Positions 25,628 to 33,913 of a DNA stretch of 64,000 nucleotides are shown here, in pieces. The translations under genes were made by a program, and so were the position numbers. Every line of letters begins with the position of its first letter. Position 1 is the first letter of the stretch. The notes under the pieces are model-generated. The model was not told the origin of the DNA. It searched no databases and saw nothing but the letters and a program-made list of their open reading frames with translations. Origin of the DNA: Alistipes communis (lineage in GTDB: Bacteria; Bacteroidota; Bacteroidia; Bacteroidales; Rikenellaceae); contig NZ_AP019735.1 of the NCBI RefSeq assembly GCF_006542665.1, positions 1,116,001 to 1,180,000 on the forward strand, given 5' to 3'.

Positions 25628-25679
25628 CGAATTACTCGAAATACCGGAACTTTCATTCAACCATTCATAAAAAAGTGAT

Positions 25680-26192
25680 ATGCAAACGACTTCCGTAAAA
25701 CTCTATTCGCTGGAATACAGCGAAGCGAAAACCTATCTGGCGGCCGCCCTCTTCCTCGCTGGCAACATCGTCCTGCCACAGCTCTTCCACACGATCCGTC
25801 TGGGCGGGCCGACATGGCTGCCGATCTACTTCTTCACGCTCGTGGGCGCCTACAAGTACGGCTGGCGCGCGGGGCTGCTCACGGCACTTGCGTCGCCCGT
25901 AGCCAACGCACTGCTCTTCGGGATGCCCGCCGCGGCGGCACTGCCCGCGATCGTACTCAAATCGGTGCTGCTGGCCGGCGCCGCAGGCTATGCCGCCGCA
26001 CGCTTCCGCCGTGCGTTGCTCGCACTGCTGGCAGCCGTCGTACTCTTCTACCAGGCGGCCGGCACATTGGGCGAATGGGCCCTCACGGGTTCGTTCCACG
26101 CCGCCGTGCAGGACTTCCGCATCGGCCTGCCGGGCATGTTGCTGCAAATCTTCGGCGGCTGGGCATTCATCAATTTCATAATCCGCAAGTAA
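25680..26192 (+). CDS. ECF transporter S component-like membrane protein
   Basis: A 170-residue hydrophobic protein with about five or six membrane segments (FLAGNIVLPQLFHTIRLGG, YFFTLVGAYKYGWRAGLLTALASPVANALLFG as split segments). Size, the GAYKYGWRAGLL helix and the ALPAIVLKSVLLAG segment resemble substrate-binding S components of energy-coupling factor transporters. It lies 52 bp after the TonB receptor and 4 bp before the third aldo/keto reductase. The ATPase/T modules are not nearby and would be shared. The ligand cannot be read from the sequence. Confidence 0.7.
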   Translation: MQTTSVKLYSLEYSEAKTYLAAALFLAGNIVLPQLFHTIRLGGPTWLPIYFFTLVGAYKYGWRAGLLTALASPVANALLFGMPAAAALPAIVLKSVLLAGAAGYAAARFRRALLALLAAVVLFYQAAGTLGEWALTGSFHAAVQDFRIGLPGMLLQIFGGWAFINFIIRK

Positions 26193-26196
26193 GACG

Positions 26197-27318
26197 ATGC
26201 GCAAACTGGGATTCGGCTGTATGCGGCTGCCGCTCGCAGAGGCCGGTAACTTCAAGGCCGTGGACATCGCCGAGGTCGAACGCATGGTCGACACCTTTCT
26301 CGAACGGGGCTTCACCTACTTCGACACGGCCTACATGTACCACGATTTCCACAGCGAGTACGTCGTGCGCGAGGCGCTCGTCGAGCGTCATCCCCGCAAC
26401 AGCTTCACACTGGCCACCAAGCTCCCGACGATGTTCCTCAAATCCGAAGGGGATCAGGAGCGGATCTTCGCCGAACAGCTCTCGAAATGCGGCGTCGACT
26501 ACTTCGACTACTACCTGCTGCACAACCTCAACACCGCGAACTACCGCACCGTCGAGCGCTTCGACAGCTTCGCCTTCGCCGCCCGCATGAAAGCCGAGGG
26601 GCGTATCCGCCACGTCGGATTCTCGTTCCACGACAGCGCGGAGCTGCTCGACGAGATCCTCGCGGCGCACCCCGAAACGGAGTTCGTGCAGTTACAGATC
26701 AACTACCTCGACTGGGACAATCCCAGCATCCAGTCGCACCGCTGCTACGACGTGGCGCGCCGTCACGGCAAGCCGATCGTGGTGATGGAACCGGTCAAAG
26801 GAGGTTCGCTGGCGACGGTTCCGCCCGCCGCCGAACGACTCTTCCGCGCCGTGCATCCCGACCTCTCGCCCGCCTCGTGGGCGATCCGCTATGCCGCGAG
26901 TCTGGACGGCGTAATGACCGTTCTCAGCGGCATGTCGTCGATGGCGCAGCTGCTCGACAACACGGACTACATGCACGACTTCCGACCGCTCGACGACGCC
27001 GAACGCGCCACGGTGGCCGAAGCCGTCAAAATCATCAACGATGCGATCGCCATTCCCTGCACGGCTTGCCGCTACTGCGTAGAGGGGTGTCCGAAGCATA
27101 TCGCCATTCCCGACTACTTCGCGCTCTACAACGCCGACCGCCAGTCGGTGAACCACCTCTTTTCGATCCAGCAGACCTACTACGACAACCTGGCCCAGAC
27201 GCACGGACGCGCCTCGGAATGCATCGGCTGCCGCAAATGCGAACGCAGCTGCCCGCAACACCTGCCGATCGTCGACGATCTGAAACGGGTCGCAGCGACG
27301 TTCGAAACGGCCGGATAA
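26197..27318 (+). CDS. [4Fe-4S] aldo/keto reductase, cytoplasmic
   Basis: A 373-residue aldo/keto reductase of the iron-sulphur subgroup with no signal peptide (MRKLGFGCMRLPLA). The catalytic residues are intact: Asp and Tyr (FDTAYMYHDF), Lys (LATKLPTM) and His (YYLLHNLN). C-terminal clusters are CTACRYCVEGCPKHIAIP and CIGCRKCERSCPQHLPIV. This is the third paralogue in the operon, here canonical and probably cytoplasmic. It may act on the substrate after uptake. It starts 4 bp after the S-component gene. Confidence 0.88.
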   Translation: MRKLGFGCMRLPLAEAGNFKAVDIAEVERMVDTFLERGFTYFDTAYMYHDFHSEYVVREALVERHPRNSFTLATKLPTMFLKSEGDQERIFAEQLSKCGVDYFDYYLLHNLNTANYRTVERFDSFAFAARMKAEGRIRHVGFSFHDSAELLDEILAAHPETEFVQLQINYLDWDNPSIQSHRCYDVARRHGKPIVVMEPVKGGSLATVPPAAERLFRAVHPDLSPASWAIRYAASLDGVMTVLSGMSSMAQLLDNTDYMHDFRPLDDAERATVAEAVKIINDAIAIPCTACRYCVEGCPKHIAIPDYFALYNADRQSVNHLFSIQQTYYDNLAQTHGRASECIGCRKCERSCPQHLPIVDDLKRVAATFETAG

Positions 27319-27338
27319 CCGGATAAAAACTGACGAAT

Positions 27339-27521
27339 ATGGCAAAAATCCTCTTTCTCGGAAACTTGGGCGTCGTGGAGATCGTCCTCATCGCACTGAT
27401 CGTACTGCTGCTCTTCGGAGGCCGCAAGATTCCCGAACTGATGAAGGGCATCGGCCGGGGCATCCGCTCGTTCAAGGAGGGTGCCCGAGGCGACGGCGAG
27501 GAACCGAAGCAGAAGGAGTGA
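27339..27521 (+). CDS. tatA: Sec-independent (Tat) translocase TatA/E
   Basis: A 60-residue protein: one N-terminal membrane helix (VVEIVLIALIVLLLFGG), then the FGGRKIPELMKGIGRGIRSFKEG amphipathic region characteristic of TatA/TatE, and a short charged tail. It multimerises in the Tat translocase. It closes the operon containing a predicted Tat lipoprotein and a polyferredoxin with an internal twin-arginine motif, suggesting dedicated export capacity. No tatC is present in the window. Confidence 0.9.
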   Translation: MAKILFLGNLGVVEIVLIALIVLLLFGGRKIPELMKGIGRGIRSFKEGARGDGEEPKQKE

Positions 27522-27670
27522 CCGCACATCGGTGGAATCGGCACCGGCGGAAGAACGTTCCGCCGGTCGTTTCGTACGCCGCACACGAAGATGCGTCCCG
27601 GCCGGTTGCACGGGAACGGTCTGGTATCTATCCGTCAGTAGATCAACGGCGCCGCCGACCGATGGATTCC

Positions 27671-27710
27671 GGCAGGAAACGACATGCTCGCTTCCTGCCG
27701 TCCCCCCCCC
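27671..27710. repeat. Hairpin followed by C9 tract
   Basis: CGGCAGGAAACGA pairs with TCGCTTCCTGCCG (12-13 bp, one mismatch, 5-base loop), immediately followed by T and nine C. It lies between tatA and the GntR gene. The stem could terminate the tatA operon despite lacking a T-run. The C9 tract is a slippage-prone homopolymer about 85 bp upstream of the GntR promoter box. Confidence 0.6.
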
Positions 27711-27794
27711 ACTCCCGCGATCCGTTCTTCCACTGCGAACGAACTCGCCGCCGGAACTCCGCACCGGAAATTTCGCCGATTCGAAAAAATCGTT

Positions 27795-27802
27795 TACCTT
27801 TG
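27795..27802 (+). promoter_or_regulatory. Promoter -7 box of the GntR gene
   Basis: TACCTTTG places the transcription start near 27809, which supports the ATG at 27824 and excludes upstream in-frame codons as the start. Confidence 0.65.
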
Positions 27803-27823
27803 CGTAAAACATCAGATGATACG

Positions 27824-28495
27824 ATGAAATCATGTCCGAAAACGCCCCTTCGCAAACACTCGCTGGCCGATACGTTGGCCCAACGGCTGCAACGCCGTAT
27901 CGCAGCGGGAAAATTCCGCACGGGCGAACGGCTGCCGACCGAATCGGAGCTGATGCGCATGTTCGGCGTCGGCCGCTCGACGGTGCGCGAAGCGGTACGG
28001 ATGCTATCCGACCGGGGATTCCTGAACGTGCGACAGGGCGCAGGGACATTCGTCGCAGCCCCCGCAGCGTCCGATGCCCTCGTGGAGCAGCGGTTGCGTC
28101 GCGCCGATATCCGCGAGTTGGACGAAGTACGGAAAATTCTGGAAGCGGCCATTGTCGAACGCGCCGCCGCACGCCGCACGCCGCAGGACATGGAGCGGAT
28201 CGAATCTCTGCTCGCCCAACGGGGCGAGGCCGCCGAAGCGGGCGACCTGGAACGGTGCATCGCCGCCGACATCGCCTTCCATGCAGCCATAGCCGAAGCC
28301 ACGCACAACGAAATCCTGAGCGAACTCTACCGGACGACAACCGGCCACCTGCAAAAGGGATTCCGTCACATCTACCGCGACACGGCCTGTTTTCACGCCT
28401 CCCAACCGACGCACGCACGGCTGGCACGGAACATCGCCGACACCGACGTACAGCAGGCGCTCGACACGATCGCCGTCATTCTGGACGAACCCTGA
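27824..28495 (+). CDS. GntR/FadR family transcriptional regulator
   Basis: A 223-residue regulator: N-terminal winged helix (about 15-80; GERLPTESELMRMFGVGRST, REAVRML) and a C-terminal all-helical FCD ligand-binding domain (about 95-215; IAADIAFHAAIAEATHN). Such proteins respond to small carboxylates or sugar acids. The gene is followed after 9 bp by an MFS exporter, so the exporter is probably its cotranscribed target. The start is fixed by the promoter box at 27795. Confidence 0.88.
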   Translation: MKSCPKTPLRKHSLADTLAQRLQRRIAAGKFRTGERLPTESELMRMFGVGRSTVREAVRMLSDRGFLNVRQGAGTFVAAPAASDALVEQRLRRADIRELDEVRKILEAAIVERAAARRTPQDMERIESLLAQRGEAAEAGDLERCIAADIAFHAAIAEATHNEILSELYRTTTGHLQKGFRHIYRDTACFHASQPTHARLARNIADTDVQQALDTIAVILDEP

Positions 28496-28504
28496 TCCCC
28501 CGCG

Positions 28505-29722
28505 ATGGACACGCTCACGAAACCCATATCCGCACCGCGCCGGCGAACGACCGCCGACACGGTCTATCCGATCCTGCTGCTCATCAGCGTCACCCACCTG
28601 CTCAACGACATGATGCAGTCGGTGATTCCGGCGGTCTATCCGCTGCTCAAAGCCAAATTCGGTTTTTCGTTCGCCCAGATCGGTCTCATCACGCTCGTCT
28701 TCCAGATGACCTCCTCGATCCTGCAACCTTTCGTCGGCCGCTATGCCGACCGCCATCCGAGACCCTATTCACTGGCCGCGGGAATGTGTTTCACACTGGC
28801 GGGACTCTTCGCGCTGGCCCTCGCCCCCGGCTTCGCACCGATCCTTCTGGCCGTCGCACTCATCGGCTGGGGATCGTCGATCTTCCACCCCGAATCGTCG
28901 CGCGTGGCCCAGCTCGCATCGGGCGGGCGCAAAGGGCTGGCACAGTCGATCTTCCAGGTCGGCGGCAACGCCGGAAGCGCCTTCGGGCCGCTGCTGGCCG
29001 CGCTCGTCGTCATTCCCTACGGCCAGACCTCGATCATGTGGTTCGCCCCGGCCGCACTGCTGGCCATCGGCATCCTCCTCCGCATCGGCAACTGGTACAA
29101 ACGGCAACTGACCGCCGCGACCGCCGCACCGGTAACCGCAACAGCCGCAGCAGCCGAATTGCCCCGCCGCAAGATCCGCCGTGCGCTGCTGATCCTCACG
29201 GTGCTGGTTTTCTCGAAATATTTCTACATCGCCTGCATGACCAACTATTTCACCTTCTTCCTTATGGACAAATTCGCCTTCTCGGTGCAGGACGCACAAT
29301 ACAGCCTCTTCGCATTCCTCGCGGCATCGGCCGCAGGCACGGTCATCGGCGGGCCGCTGGGCGACCGCATCGGACGGAAATACGTCATCTGGGGGTCGAT
29401 TCTCGGAGCGGCGCCCTTCGCCCTGATGCTGCCCTACGCCGGATCGGGCGGTGCCGTGGCGCTGGCGATCCTCGTCGGACTGATTATCTCGTCGGCCTTC
29501 TCGGCCATCGTGGTCTACGCCACCGACCTGATGCCCGGCCGAGTGGGAATGATCGCCGGCCTCTTCTTCGGGCTGATGTTCGGACTGGGCGGACTGGGTT
29601 CGGCCTTCTTCGGCTGGCTGGCCGACCGAACCAGCATCGAATTCATCTTCCGCGTCAGCGCGCTGCTGCCCCTGATGGGGATCATCACGGGATTCCTGCC
29701 AGACGTCGAACGCAAACGATGA
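28505..29722 (+). CDS. MFS transporter, fosmidomycin-resistance (Fsr) type
   Basis: A 405-residue, 12-helix major facilitator. The N-terminal segment VTHLLNDMMQSVIPAVYPLL and the VGRYADRHPRPY loop match the Fsr subfamily. The charged loop between the halves (RRKIRRALL) and the second-half motif GPLGDRIGRKYV are typical of MFS. It probably exports a drug or metabolite. It lies directly after the GntR gene. Confidence 0.88.
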   Translation: MDTLTKPISAPRRRTTADTVYPILLLISVTHLLNDMMQSVIPAVYPLLKAKFGFSFAQIGLITLVFQMTSSILQPFVGRYADRHPRPYSLAAGMCFTLAGLFALALAPGFAPILLAVALIGWGSSIFHPESSRVAQLASGGRKGLAQSIFQVGGNAGSAFGPLLAALVVIPYGQTSIMWFAPAALLAIGILLRIGNWYKRQLTAATAAPVTATAAAAELPRRKIRRALLILTVLVFSKYFYIACMTNYFTFFLMDKFAFSVQDAQYSLFAFLAASAAGTVIGGPLGDRIGRKYVIWGSILGAAPFALMLPYAGSGGAVALAILVGLIISSAFSAIVVYATDLMPGRVGMIAGLFFGLMFGLGGLGSAFFGWLADRTSIEFIFRVSALLPLMGIITGFLPDVERKR

Positions 29723-29752
29723 TAAAACATGACAAACATAAACAGAAAAGCT

Positions 29753-30106
29753 ATGGCAAACGTAATCGTACTCTTCGAGGTTACCCTCAAAGAGGGCCAT
29801 TCCGACGCTTATCTCGCAGCGGCAGCGGCACTGAAACAAGAGTTGGTGCAGACCGATGGATTTCTCGGCGCGGAACGCTTCACGAGCCTTGCCTCCCCCG
29901 GCAAACTGCTCAGCAAATCCGAATGGCACGACGAGCAGAGCGTCGCGAAATGGCGCAATACGCTCCGGCACCGTATGGCGCAGACACAGGGACGCCTGAA
30001 TGATTTCGCCGACTACAAGATCACCGTCGCAACACCCGTACGCTGTTACACGCTCTCGTCGAGAGATGAGGCTCCGAACGATTCCAACCGTTATTTTAAT
30101 CTTTGA
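29753..30106 (+). CDS. Antibiotic biosynthesis monooxygenase-like (ABM) protein
   Basis: A 117-residue ABM-domain protein (dimeric ferredoxin-like barrel): MANVIVLFEVTLKEGHSDAYL, GFLGAERFTSL, LLSKSEWHDEQSVAKWR. Family members oxidise quinone-like or heme-like compounds. The start at 29753 is preferred because it coincides with the family N-terminus; 29729 is a possible alternative. It sits 30 bp after the MFS gene and 5 bp before ogt, likely in one operon. Confidence 0.8.
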   Translation: MANVIVLFEVTLKEGHSDAYLAAAAALKQELVQTDGFLGAERFTSLASPGKLLSKSEWHDEQSVAKWRNTLRHRMAQTQGRLNDFADYKITVATPVRCYTLSSRDEAPNDSNRYFNL

Positions 30107-30111
30107 ACGCA

Positions 30112-30645
30112 ATGCAATACACCCACCTCTACCGCTCACCGCTCGGCACGATCACACTGGCTGCCGACAGCGAAGGCCTGACAGGACTCTGGTTCGAAGG
30201 GCAGAAATATTTCGCCGCGACGCTCGACGCCCGGCACGAAGAGACGATGCTGCCGATATTCGAGCAGACCCGCCGCTGGCTGGACAACTATTTCGGAGGG
30301 AACGATCCGGGACCGACGCCGCCCCTGCACCTGCAAGGTTCACCGTTCCGGCTGGCCGTGTGGGAAATTCTGCGGCAAATCCCCTTCGGGAAGACGATCA
30401 CCTACGGAGAGATCGCCCGTGAAATCGCCCGCCGGCAAGGCTCGAAAACCGTCCCGGCACAAGCCGTAGGCGGCGCTGTCGGACACAATCCCGTCAGCAT
30501 CATCGTTCCCTGCCATCGGGTCGTGGGGAGCAACGGCAGCCTGACGGGCTATGCGGGCGGCATCGAGCGGAAGGTACGGCTCCTCGCCCTCGAAAAAGCG
30601 GATATGACGGGACTGTTCGCTCCGCAAAAAGGCACAGCCCTGTAA
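30112..30645 (+). CDS. ogt: Methylated-DNA--protein-cysteine methyltransferase
   Basis: A 177-residue O6-alkylguanine-DNA alkyltransferase, which repairs DNA by suicide transfer of the alkyl group to its cysteine. The active-site motif IIVPCHRVVG and the helix-turn-helix segment (FGKTITYGEIAREIA, VGGAVGHNPVSII) are intact. An in-frame TTG at 30103 is possible, but the ATG 30112 (MQYTHLYRSPLG) fits the family start. Confidence 0.92.
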   Translation: MQYTHLYRSPLGTITLAADSEGLTGLWFEGQKYFAATLDARHEETMLPIFEQTRRWLDNYFGGNDPGPTPPLHLQGSPFRLAVWEILRQIPFGKTITYGEIAREIARRQGSKTVPAQAVGGAVGHNPVSIIVPCHRVVGSNGSLTGYAGGIERKVRLLALEKADMTGLFAPQKGTAL

Positions 30646-30801
30646 AAGCCGAAACGGCAGGAGCACCTTCGTATCGTCGTGCCTGACCGTTCCGTTCCCG
30701 CTTTGGGATTCCGCGGCGAACGAAGCAGCCGGAAAGAGTGCCGATGCCAAACCGCAGTGCGGAGGACGTCGAGGGACCGACGTTTCGACGGGGATTTATG
30801 A

Positions 30802-31068
30802 ATCGTCAAGAAACGGCAGAAGACCGGCACGCCGTTCAAAATCAAACTGTGCGGCATTACCAAACGCATCATCGACAAATACAGACGCGAGGTCGCGGGA
30901 ACGAACCTCGTACTGCCTGTGCCCGACATCGCCTACTGTAACCGCATCCTGAAAAGAATCGCCGTCGAGGTCGGAATCGACAAGGCGGTCACCTACCACC
31001 TGAGGCACCATACGTTCGCAACGACCAACGCGCTGATGCAAGGCATTCGCATCGAAGTGGTCAACCGA
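30802..31068 (+). pseudogene. Tyrosine integrase remnant
   Basis: An open stretch following a stop codon at 30799-30801 encodes about 89 residues resembling the middle of a Bacteroidota mobile-element integrase: KKRQKTGTPFKIKL, RIIDKYRREVAG, then YHLRHHTFATTNALMQGI. There is no start, the N-terminal domain is missing, and the frame loses similarity before the last catalytic motifs (LGH and Tyr). It is a decayed fragment left by an earlier insertion beside the Sus-like locus. Confidence 0.75.
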
Positions 31069-31144
31069 TGCAGGTTTCCGGCCGGTCTTCGGCGGTCATT
31101 AGACGGTCATTCGGCGGGAGTGTCCGGAAAGTCCGGAGAGAAGA

Positions 31145-31663
31145 TCACGTGCGGAGCAGCGTTTCGCGGATGCGTCTCAGGGCTTTGGTGATCTGCGCTT
31201 CGACGGTCTTGACCGAAATCCGCATCTGATTGGCGATCGCTGCGTTGGAAAGCCCCTCTTCACGGCTTTTGCGGAATACTTCGCGGCAGCGGTCGGGCAG
31301 TTGCGAGACCGCTTCGGCGATCAGTAACAGCATTTCGTCGGCTTCAAGCTGCAATGCTTCCGGATTCGTGAAGAGCGGTTCAGGGCCCTTCCCGATGGGA
31401 ATTCCGTCGGTTCGTTCGTCGCGAAGCCGGTTGAGCGCGCGGTTACGCACGGCGCGAAACAGATAGGCCCGGACGGAAGTCGAGATACGGAGTTCCCCGG
31501 CATGCTGCCAGATGTGCGTAAAGGTGTCCAATACAATCTCCTCGGCAGAGGTGCGGTCGTGGAACCAACAGGCCGCGAACCTGCAAAGCGGGGCGTAATA
31601 ACGGTCGAACAACTCCCTGAAAGCGGCGGTTCCCCCCCCCTCCCTCGGCTGATGTGTTTCCAC
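31145..31663 (-). CDS. ECF RNA polymerase sigma-70 factor, N-terminal frame disrupted
   Basis: The 172-residue frame begins at a GTG and contains region 2 (FRELFDRYYAPLCRFA, AEEIVLDTFTHIW) and region 4 (LPDRCREVFRKSREEGLSN, QMRISVKTVEAQI) of an ECF sigma factor. The family N-terminus is instead encoded in another frame from the ATG at 31695 (MRPENEHDMVLWKHISRG). The two frames meet at a G9 tract (31632-31640). Ten G would join them into one protein. The gene is thus either off in this read, or expressed from the GTG. It is the probable partner of the FecR anti-sigma protein at 39347 in the same Sus-like locus. Confidence 0.8.
   Translation of the reverse strand: METHQPREGGGTAAFRELFDRYYAPLCRFAACWFHDRTSAEEIVLDTFTHIWQHAGELRISTSVRAYLFRAVRNRALNRLRDERTDGIPIGKGPEPLFTNPEALQLEADEMLLLIAEAVSQLPDRCREVFRKSREEGLSNAAIANQMRISVKTVEAQITKALRRIRETLLRT
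31632..31640 (-). repeat. G9 slippage tract inside the sigma factor gene
   Basis: Nine C on the plus strand (G on the coding strand) sit exactly where the ATG-initiated frame and the sigma-domain frame diverge. One added G, or two removed, restores a continuous frame from the ATG at 31695. See the finding on possible phase variation. Confidence 0.85.
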
Positions 31664-31722
31664 AAAACCATGTCGTGTTCGTTTTCCGGCCTCATCGTAT
31701 CGCTAAAAGAAATTCAGACAAA

Positions 31723-31730
31723 TAAAGATA
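31723..31730 (-). promoter_or_regulatory. Probable promoter -7 box of the sigma gene
   Basis: On the minus strand TATCTTTA differs from TAnnTTTG at the last base. It lies 28 bp upstream of the ATG at 31695 and supports that start. Confidence 0.5.
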
Positions 31731-31843
31731 GACATTTTCGGGGATAAAACGGATGCGGAACGTATGAATTTTTCATTTCGAAATTATTCAGTTTCTGTTA
31801 TCCTGCGGAATGCGGAACGCTTGCAATCGGGACTGCGTTAAAC

Positions 31844-31877
31844 AAGGGGCCTGCTGAAACACTCCAGCAGGTCCCTT
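31844..31877 (-). terminator. Terminator of the Sus-like operon
   Basis: Read on the minus strand, AAGGGACCTGCTG pairs with CAGCAGGCCCCTT around an 8-base loop, followed by TGTTT. It lies 17 bp after the last gene of the operon. Confidence 0.8.
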
Positions 31878-31893
31878 TGCAAGTCCAGACGCA

Positions 31894-32955
31894 TTATTCG
31901 AGCAGTTCGTTGTTACCCCAGACATTCAGTTCTGCGATACACCATCCCCGGAAAGTCGGGTTATAAGTCTTGTTCGTATAGCTGGCGTGAATGCGCAGCC
32001 GGACGTAACGCGCATGCTGGTAGTCGTCGAGCATCGGACTGATGACCACACTCATCGGATCCAGCGGCGAGTCGGGATCGGTCCGGTTGTCGCGGTATGT
32101 CTGGGTGTAGGTCCAGTTGGCGTCGTTCGCTGCGCCGAGGCCGTCGCCGGCGATCTCCTTCGCGGTCCAAACCTCCAAGTGGGCGATGCCGTAGCGTGCG
32201 CCGTCCTCCGGTTTGCCGGTAGTCATGTAGCGCTGATTGAACTGGAAGCCGCGTACGGTCACCTCTTTGCCCAGATCGATGACGAAGTCGTAAGGCGGAT
32301 CGGCTTTCTCTTCGTCGGCGTTGCAGTAGCCGAAGGTGTTGATGTCTTTGTCGAACATCTTCTCCACTTCGTAGTTGGGCTTGGCTTTGGGGGCGGCGAG
32401 CACCTTCCATCCGCTGCGTTCGAGCAGCACGGGTGCGGGCGGTCCCGGCTTGACGAGCTTGTTGAAGAGGATGTAACGGACACTGCCCGTCGGCGAGACC
32501 GTCGCCTGCGAGTCGCCCTTGATCGAATCGATGGTGATCGGCAACAGGTACGGCTCCTCGTCGGGCATGCGCTCGCTGAACAGCTCCACTTTCATCGTCG
32601 AGGAGAGCGTGTTGTAGCGGGGCAGCATGACTTCGGTGGTCGAAAATTCGTAGGCCTCCGAGGGGCAGAGCTTGTATGAGGTTCCGTGCGCCGCGTTATA
32701 GGTCCCGACCAGTTCGGGGGCAGTCTTGAATACGACGGTTATGTAGTTGCCGCTGATCTGCTCGGCCTCCACGCGGATGTCGAGGGTCTGCTTCTTGGGG
32801 CTTTCCACCGTAATCACTTCGGCGTCGGCCGTGGCGTCCTGAATGCTCAGCAGGGCAGGCTGCCCGAGCGTCGGACCTTCGTCGTCCTTGCAGCCCGCCG
32901 CTGCGATGAGCAGGGCGACGGCGGCCAGAAGACGCATGTTCGCATATCGTTTCAT
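31894..32955 (-). CDS. DUF1735 / F5-8 type C (discoidin) lipoprotein
   Basis: A 353-residue surface lipoprotein (MRLLAAVALLIAAAGC lipobox). Residues about 35-160 resemble the DUF1735 (BT_3987-like) beta domain: VVFKTAPELVGTYNAAHGTSY, EVMLPRYNTLSST. The C-terminus (about 185-350) is a coagulation factor 5/8 C-type carbohydrate-binding fold (FDKDINTFGYC, YDFVIDLGKEVTVRGFQF, ARYVRLRIHA). In Sus-like loci such proteins hold glycans at the surface. It is the last gene of the operon. Confidence 0.85.
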   Translation of the reverse strand: MKRYANMRLLAAVALLIAAAGCKDDEGPTLGQPALLSIQDATADAEVITVESPKKQTLDIRVEAEQISGNYITVVFKTAPELVGTYNAAHGTSYKLCPSEAYEFSTTEVMLPRYNTLSSTMKVELFSERMPDEEPYLLPITIDSIKGDSQATVSPTGSVRYILFNKLVKPGPPAPVLLERSGWKVLAAPKAKPNYEVEKMFDKDINTFGYCNADEEKADPPYDFVIDLGKEVTVRGFQFNQRYMTTGKPEDGARYGIAHLEVWTAKEIAGDGLGAANDANWTYTQTYRDNRTDPDSPLDPMSVVISPMLDDYQHARYVRLRIHASYTNKTYNPTFRGWCIAELNVWGNNELLE

Positions 32956-32986
32956 AATCGTTTGCGTTTAAGAGTTCGTCTCAGCA

Positions 32987-33880
32987 TTAGAATTTGACAT
33001 CGACCAGCACGGGAATATGATCCGAGGCCCTCTTGATGTCGCCTTTGTTGAAGTCGAGCATGATCTTGGTGCCGACCACTTCGCACTTCGCGCCGTTGCC
33101 GTTCCACAACAGGATGTAATCGATACATTTGTCCGGCGCCTGCGAAGAGTGGGTGAAGTCGCTCGCACCGTGGGGCGTCAGGATCGTCCAGTCCGTCTTC
33201 AATTTGGAAATGGTGGGCGAATCGGGACGGGCGTTGAAGTCGCCGCCGAGGAAGACGGGTTTCTTCGAGCCGCCGAATTCTCGTTCGATGACCTTGTTGA
33301 TTTCATCGACCTGCCCTGCCTGAGCCAGCGAGGATACATGGTCGAGGTGGGTGGTGGCGAAGACATATTTCTCGAACTCCACGACGACCATCACGCGGGG
33401 TTCGGCGCCGTCGCCCTTCGGCAGCGGAGCGGCAAAGGCACGAACGGGTTTCTCACGGCTGGCGATTCCGTCGCCGTAGGCTCCGCCCTGATAGGCCATC
33501 GCCCGCGAATATTCGTAACTCCACTCCTTGCCCATCAACTCGGCGAACTTCTTGAGTTGGAAGACCCTGCCGGTGCGAACCGTACAGCTGTCCAGTTCGC
33601 TGATGCCCACCAGATCGGCTTTGCCCTCGGTCATCATATCGGCGATCATCTGGTAGCTGCCGTCGCTGACGTACTTGGTGAAGACGCCGACGTTGTAGGT
33701 CACCAGACGTGTCGCGCCGTCGGTCTTGGAATAGTAGTCCCGGACGGGTTCTTCGGGGTTTTCGGGTTTCAGATGGGGCGGAACTTCGTCTTCGGAGGAG
33801 GAACTGCTGTTGCAGGCCGTTGCCGGGCAGGTGAGGCCGAGCAGCAGCATGATGGTAAGATATTTTTTCAGGATGTTCAT
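32987..33880 (-). CDS. Exported endonuclease/exonuclease/phosphatase-family lipoprotein
   Basis: A 297-residue lipoprotein (MNILKKYLTIMLLLGLTCPATAC). The EEP fold is evident: TYNVG, the metal-binding Glu in GISELDS, TTHLDHVSS, GGDFNARPDSPT, CIDYILLWNG and SDHIPVLVDV. Family members cleave phosphodiesters or phosphomonoesters in nucleic acids, sphingolipids or inositol phosphates. It lies between susD and the DUF1735 gene of the Sus-like operon, indicating a phosphorylated surface substrate, but which one is unknown. The start at 33880 gives the lipoprotein signal. Confidence 0.87.
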   Translation of the reverse strand: MNILKKYLTIMLLLGLTCPATACNSSSSSEDEVPPHLKPENPEEPVRDYYSKTDGATRLVTYNVGVFTKYVSDGSYQMIADMMTEGKADLVGISELDSCTVRTGRVFQLKKFAELMGKEWSYEYSRAMAYQGGAYGDGIASREKPVRAFAAPLPKGDGAEPRVMVVVEFEKYVFATTHLDHVSSLAQAGQVDEINKVIEREFGGSKKPVFLGGDFNARPDSPTISKLKTDWTILTPHGASDFTHSSQAPDKCIDYILLWNGNGAKCEVVGTKIMLDFNKGDIKRASDHIPVLVDVKF

Positions 33881-33913
33881 CGTTTCGTTCGTTTTTGAAG
33901 TTAGCATTAAGAA

